Made by a program: the position numbers and the translations under genes | Source: Rikenellaceae bacterium | GTDB lineage: Bacteria; Bacteroidota; Bacteroidia; Bacteroidales; Rikenellaceae | Assembly: GCA_020859685.1 (NCBI GenBank) | Contig: JAJBVT010000030.1 | Coordinates: forward strand, 1 to 58,052 | Reading direction: 5' to 3' | Length of the DNA: 58,052 bases | Shown here: positions 55,539-58,052 of the stretch, piece after piece | How positions within the stretch are numbered: position 1 is the first letter of the stretch | Layout of the letters: each line of letters starts with the position of its first letter | Notes under the pieces: generated by a model | Database searches by the model: none | Told to the model about the DNA's origin: nothing | The model's input: the letters and a program-made list of their open reading frames with translations, nothing else

Positions 55539-57799
55539 AGAATATACTTTTAGCCGTCACGGCCGTCGCCGCAGTTACGGGTTGCGGGCAGGGCGACGCC
55601 CTGCGTGAAGCGTTCGCCGACCCGCCCGCAGCGTACCGGCCCATGCCTTTCTGGCACCTCAACGGCGAACTTACCCGTGAGGAAATCCGCAGGCAGATAA
55701 CCGAGGCGAAGGAAAAATCGGGCTATGGCGGGATGACCGTACTGCCCGTCAGCCCCCTCCCGCACTGGTTCGACGGACACCTCTGTCCCGGAATGACGCC
55801 TGAGTATCTCAGCGAAGACTATTTCGATATGTACGCCTACATGCTCGAAGTATCGGAAGGGCAGGGGACGCAGATAGTGCTCTATGACGATATCGACTTC
55901 CCGTCGGGTTCGGCCGGGGGCCGCCTGCTCGCCGAATATCCGGACTACTGCCGTAAATATCTGGTGAAGGACGAGTTCACCGTGGCCGGGGGCCGCGAGA
56001 TTGTCCGGGAGTTCGACCGCGGCGACAAACTGCACTGGCTGGCCCTTTCGGCCATGAATACGGCCACTCTGGAGGTCATCGACCTTCAGGACTTTCTGGC
56101 TGTCGACCGCCTGCTCTGGAAGGCCCCGGCCGGTGAGTGGAAGATTATGGCCTTCTATCTCGAGCACGATGTAGGTCCCCCGCACGGCCACCTTGTTGAC
56201 TATATGGACCCGGTTGCCGTGGATAAACTGATGGAGATGACCTATGCCGAATACGACCGAAGGTTCGGTAAATATTTCGGGAACGTAATTACAAAAACCT
56301 TCTTCGACGATGTGGGGTTTATCTATATGGAACAGACCTGGAACCGCGCCATCTCCGACCTGTTCGAGCGCAATACCGGAAGGAACCCGGCCCTCTACTA
56401 TCCCGCGCTGTTTTACGATATAGGTTCCGGGACGGAGGCGGCGCGCGTAGCGTTCCATAACGCGCGGGCCGAACTGCTGGCCGAAGGATATGTTAAGACG
56501 GTCGCCGAGTGGAGCGCCCGGCGCGGCCTTAAAAGCATGGGGCATCCGCCCTCGAATTACGGTCAGAACACCGTCGTGGCATCGGGAGACGTGCTGAAAT
56601 TCTACCGCCACCCGCAGATACCCCTCCTCGATGTGATATTCCATTACGGCCACGGCCGCGACGGCTACAAACAGATAACCTCGGCGGCCGATATCGGAGA
56701 CAAGGGAGTCGTGGGCGCAGAACTCAACGGTGCGTTTCAGGAGGATATGGATTCGCTCGAGCTGTACCGCGTTGCGATGGAAGCGATGGCGCGCGGGGTG
56801 AATTTCATAGTCCCCTACGGACTATGGTACGACACCCATCCGGACAATATCCGCATACCGCCGCTGATTTCGTGGGAGAACCCGTACTGGGGAGAGGCTG
56901 TGAAGAATTACAGCGATTTCACATCCCGGTCGTGCCTTATGCTTCAGGATGGCCGCCGTGTGGTGGACGTGGGTCTGCTATGGCCGATACAGGCTTTGCA
57001 GGCCGAGAGCTGGATATACCGCGACGCCACCTCGGGCCTGTTCGTGGGCGAGTGGCTGCCCGACAATATCAACAACTACCAATTGAGCGGGATTCTGACC
57101 GACCGACTTCGCCGGGATTTCACATACGTCCACCCGGAAGATTTGGCCGGAGGTAAGGTGCGCCCCGAAGGCGACAGGCTGGTGCTCGATAACGAGGTAA
57201 ACCGCCAGGAGTACCGGATGCTTATAATGCCGGGCGGGAACGTGCTTTCGGCCGAATCCCTGCGCGCCGTCAAGGCCTACTACGACGGGGGCGGCAAGGT
57301 AATCGCCACGGTGAACCTGCCCGTAGGTTCGGCCGAGTTCGGCCGGGACGGAGAGGTACGGGCAATCGTTTCGGATATATTCGGCGGTTACCCGACCGGC
57401 CGGACCAGTGTTGAAAACGACAACGGCGGTATATTCTGTTTCCTGCCCGATGCCGACAAGCAGACCCTTGCCGCTGTACTGGATGAGATGGGCCTCACGG
57501 CCGATGTCTCATTCGACGAGACCGGGATAACACCCTATGAAACTGGTTGCCTGAATTATACCCATAAGCAGAAGGACGGCCGGGATATCTACTATTTCTG
57601 CAATACTACGGACCGGGTGCAGAACACGCAGGTTACCCTGCGCGGCAGGCTGCGGGATGCCGAAATATGGGACCCGCATACTGGCCGGATTGTACCGGTG
57701 GATACGGAATATATCACGGACCGGACGGGAGAAACCTTTTCCCGGTTGAACCTGACACTCGATGTGGTCCGGTCCGTATTCGTGGTCGGCAGGCAATAG
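55535..57799 (+). CDS. GH106-like glycoside hydrolase, lipoprotein
   Basis: A 754-residue lipoprotein with lipobox cysteine C17. Residues about 35-450 form a TIM-barrel-like catalytic region related to the GH106 rhamnosidase group (PFWHLNGELTREEIRRQITEAKEKSGYGG, key residues PFW.LNGEL at 38-46; LYDDIDFPSGSAGG at 117-129; ITKTFFDDVGF near 255-265; AELNGAF near 390). The C-terminal half (about 480-754) is beta-rich and includes a glutamine-amidotransferase-like segment (LIMPGGNVLSAESLRAVKAYYDGGG, key residues MPGG). It is much shorter than characterised GH106 enzymes (about 1,000 residues), so its activity may differ. It is the last gene of PUL2. Confidence 0.7.
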   Translation: MKNILLAVTAVAAVTGCGQGDALREAFADPPAAYRPMPFWHLNGELTREEIRRQITEAKEKSGYGGMTVLPVSPLPHWFDGHLCPGMTPEYLSEDYFDMYAYMLEVSEGQGTQIVLYDDIDFPSGSAGGRLLAEYPDYCRKYLVKDEFTVAGGREIVREFDRGDKLHWLALSAMNTATLEVIDLQDFLAVDRLLWKAPAGEWKIMAFYLEHDVGPPHGHLVDYMDPVAVDKLMEMTYAEYDRRFGKYFGNVITKTFFDDVGFIYMEQTWNRAISDLFERNTGRNPALYYPALFYDIGSGTEAARVAFHNARAELLAEGYVKTVAEWSARRGLKSMGHPPSNYGQNTVVASGDVLKFYRHPQIPLLDVIFHYGHGRDGYKQITSAADIGDKGVVGAELNGAFQEDMDSLELYRVAMEAMARGVNFIVPYGLWYDTHPDNIRIPPLISWENPYWGEAVKNYSDFTSRSCLMLQDGRRVVDVGLLWPIQALQAESWIYRDATSGLFVGEWLPDNINNYQLSGILTDRLRRDFTYVHPEDLAGGKVRPEGDRLVLDNEVNRQEYRMLIMPGGNVLSAESLRAVKAYYDGGGKVIATVNLPVGSAEFGRDGEVRAIVSDIFGGYPTGRTSVENDNGGIFCFLPDADKQTLAAVLDEMGLTADVSFDETGITPYETGCLNYTHKQKDGRDIYYFCNTTDRVQNTQVTLRGRLRDAEIWDPHTGRIVPVDTEYITDRTGETFSRLNLTLDVVRSVFVVGRQ

Positions 57800-58052
57800 T
57801 TGGGATGCCGGGCGGTAAAACTTTTCGGTATTGGCGTACACACGGATTTGCCCCGGAAATAAACGCAAGGTTTTAAGTGACGCGTTTTAGGTGTTAAGGT
57901 GTCCTGCACAACAACGGAAAAAATTTGTGGGTATTAATTTTTGGTATTTATTCACAATTTTACACTACATATTTTTAGCGGCCCGCCACCCCGCCCCGCA
58001 CGTCTGCAAAGCAGACGTTATTATTATCTTTTGAGCGGTTACGTTCCCGGCG
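57800..58052. other. Gene-free segment at the window edge
   Basis: No gene is supported after the GH106-like stop. The segment becomes AT-rich after about 57900 and contains one hairpin (58000-58018). Confidence 0.5.
58000..58018 (+). terminator. Hairpin near the window end
   Basis: Perfect stem ACGTCTGC (58000-58007) / GCAGACGT (58011-58018) with loop AAA, followed by a T/A-rich stretch (TATTATTATCTTTT). It may end the PUL2 transcript, although it lies 200 bases beyond the last gene and could equally belong to a feature beyond the window. Confidence 0.4.

Noticed and set aside
1-58052. CRISPR arrays, tRNA, rRNA, transposase or phage genes
   Set aside because: No regularly spaced repeats, RNA-gene hallmarks or mobile-element proteins were seen in the window.

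Overview
The window is a carbohydrate-foraging segment from a Bacteroidota genome. It holds four SusC/SusD pairs, a hybrid two-component regulator, an ECF-sigma/FecR pair, many lipoprotein signal peptides and two promoters that fit the Bacteroidota TTTG/TAnnTTTG pattern. The high G+C of the coding DNA suggests a Rikenellaceae/Alistipes-like gut bacterium rather than Bacteroides sensu stricto; this is inference from composition only.

Layout. (A) 518-26573, all on the minus strand, is polysaccharide utilization locus 1 (PUL1). In transcription order it reads: hybrid two-component sensor (HTCS), terminator, GH3, SusC, SusD, a divergent SusC, SusD, a DUF1735-type lipoprotein, two tandem clan GH-A 'agarase-like' enzymes, a PKD-repeat surface lipoprotein, terminator, then a GH3 (BglX type) and a GH2 (beta-glucuronidase-like). 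(B) 27022-34830 is a mixed stretch: a PL22-type oligogalacturonate lyase, a PhnA/YjdM zinc-ribbon protein, a fusion of a class-I glutamine-amidotransferase-like hydrolase with an M19 membrane dipeptidase, a SpmA/SpmB-type nucleoside-recognition membrane protein, an unknown protein and a solitary ResB. (C) 34974-57799, all on the plus strand, holds a GH78 rhamnosidase gene ending at a strong terminator, then PUL2: ECF sigma factor, FecR anti-sigma factor, STN-containing SusC, SusD, a second and unusually short SusC, SusD, two unrecognised lipoproteins, GH110 alpha-1,3-galactosidase, a GH63-like (alpha/alpha)6 hydrolase with an apparent frameshift, and a GH106-like hydrolase. The two ends (1-517 and 57800-58052) carry no gene that I can see.

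How the parts work together. PUL1 appears to be controlled by the HTCS, which senses an oligosaccharide in the periplasm and binds DNA through its AraC domain; accordingly its SusC proteins lack an STN domain. PUL2 appears to be controlled by trans-envelope signalling from the STN domain of its first SusC through FecR to the ECF sigma factor. Each PUL has one canonical and one divergent SusC/SusD pair. The PUL1 substrate is probably a beta-linked glycan (beta-glucan or agar-like galactan, possibly with glucuronic acid). PUL2 probably takes an alpha-galactose-containing glycan, host O-glycan or algal/plant galactan.

The best candidates for new biology are the tandem agarase-like pair, the unrecognised TIM-barrel-like lipoprotein at 50670-52064, the lipoprotein at 49274-50608, the divergent second SusC proteins and the amidotransferase-dipeptidase fusion. 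No rRNA, tRNA, CRISPR array, insertion sequence or phage gene was recognised.
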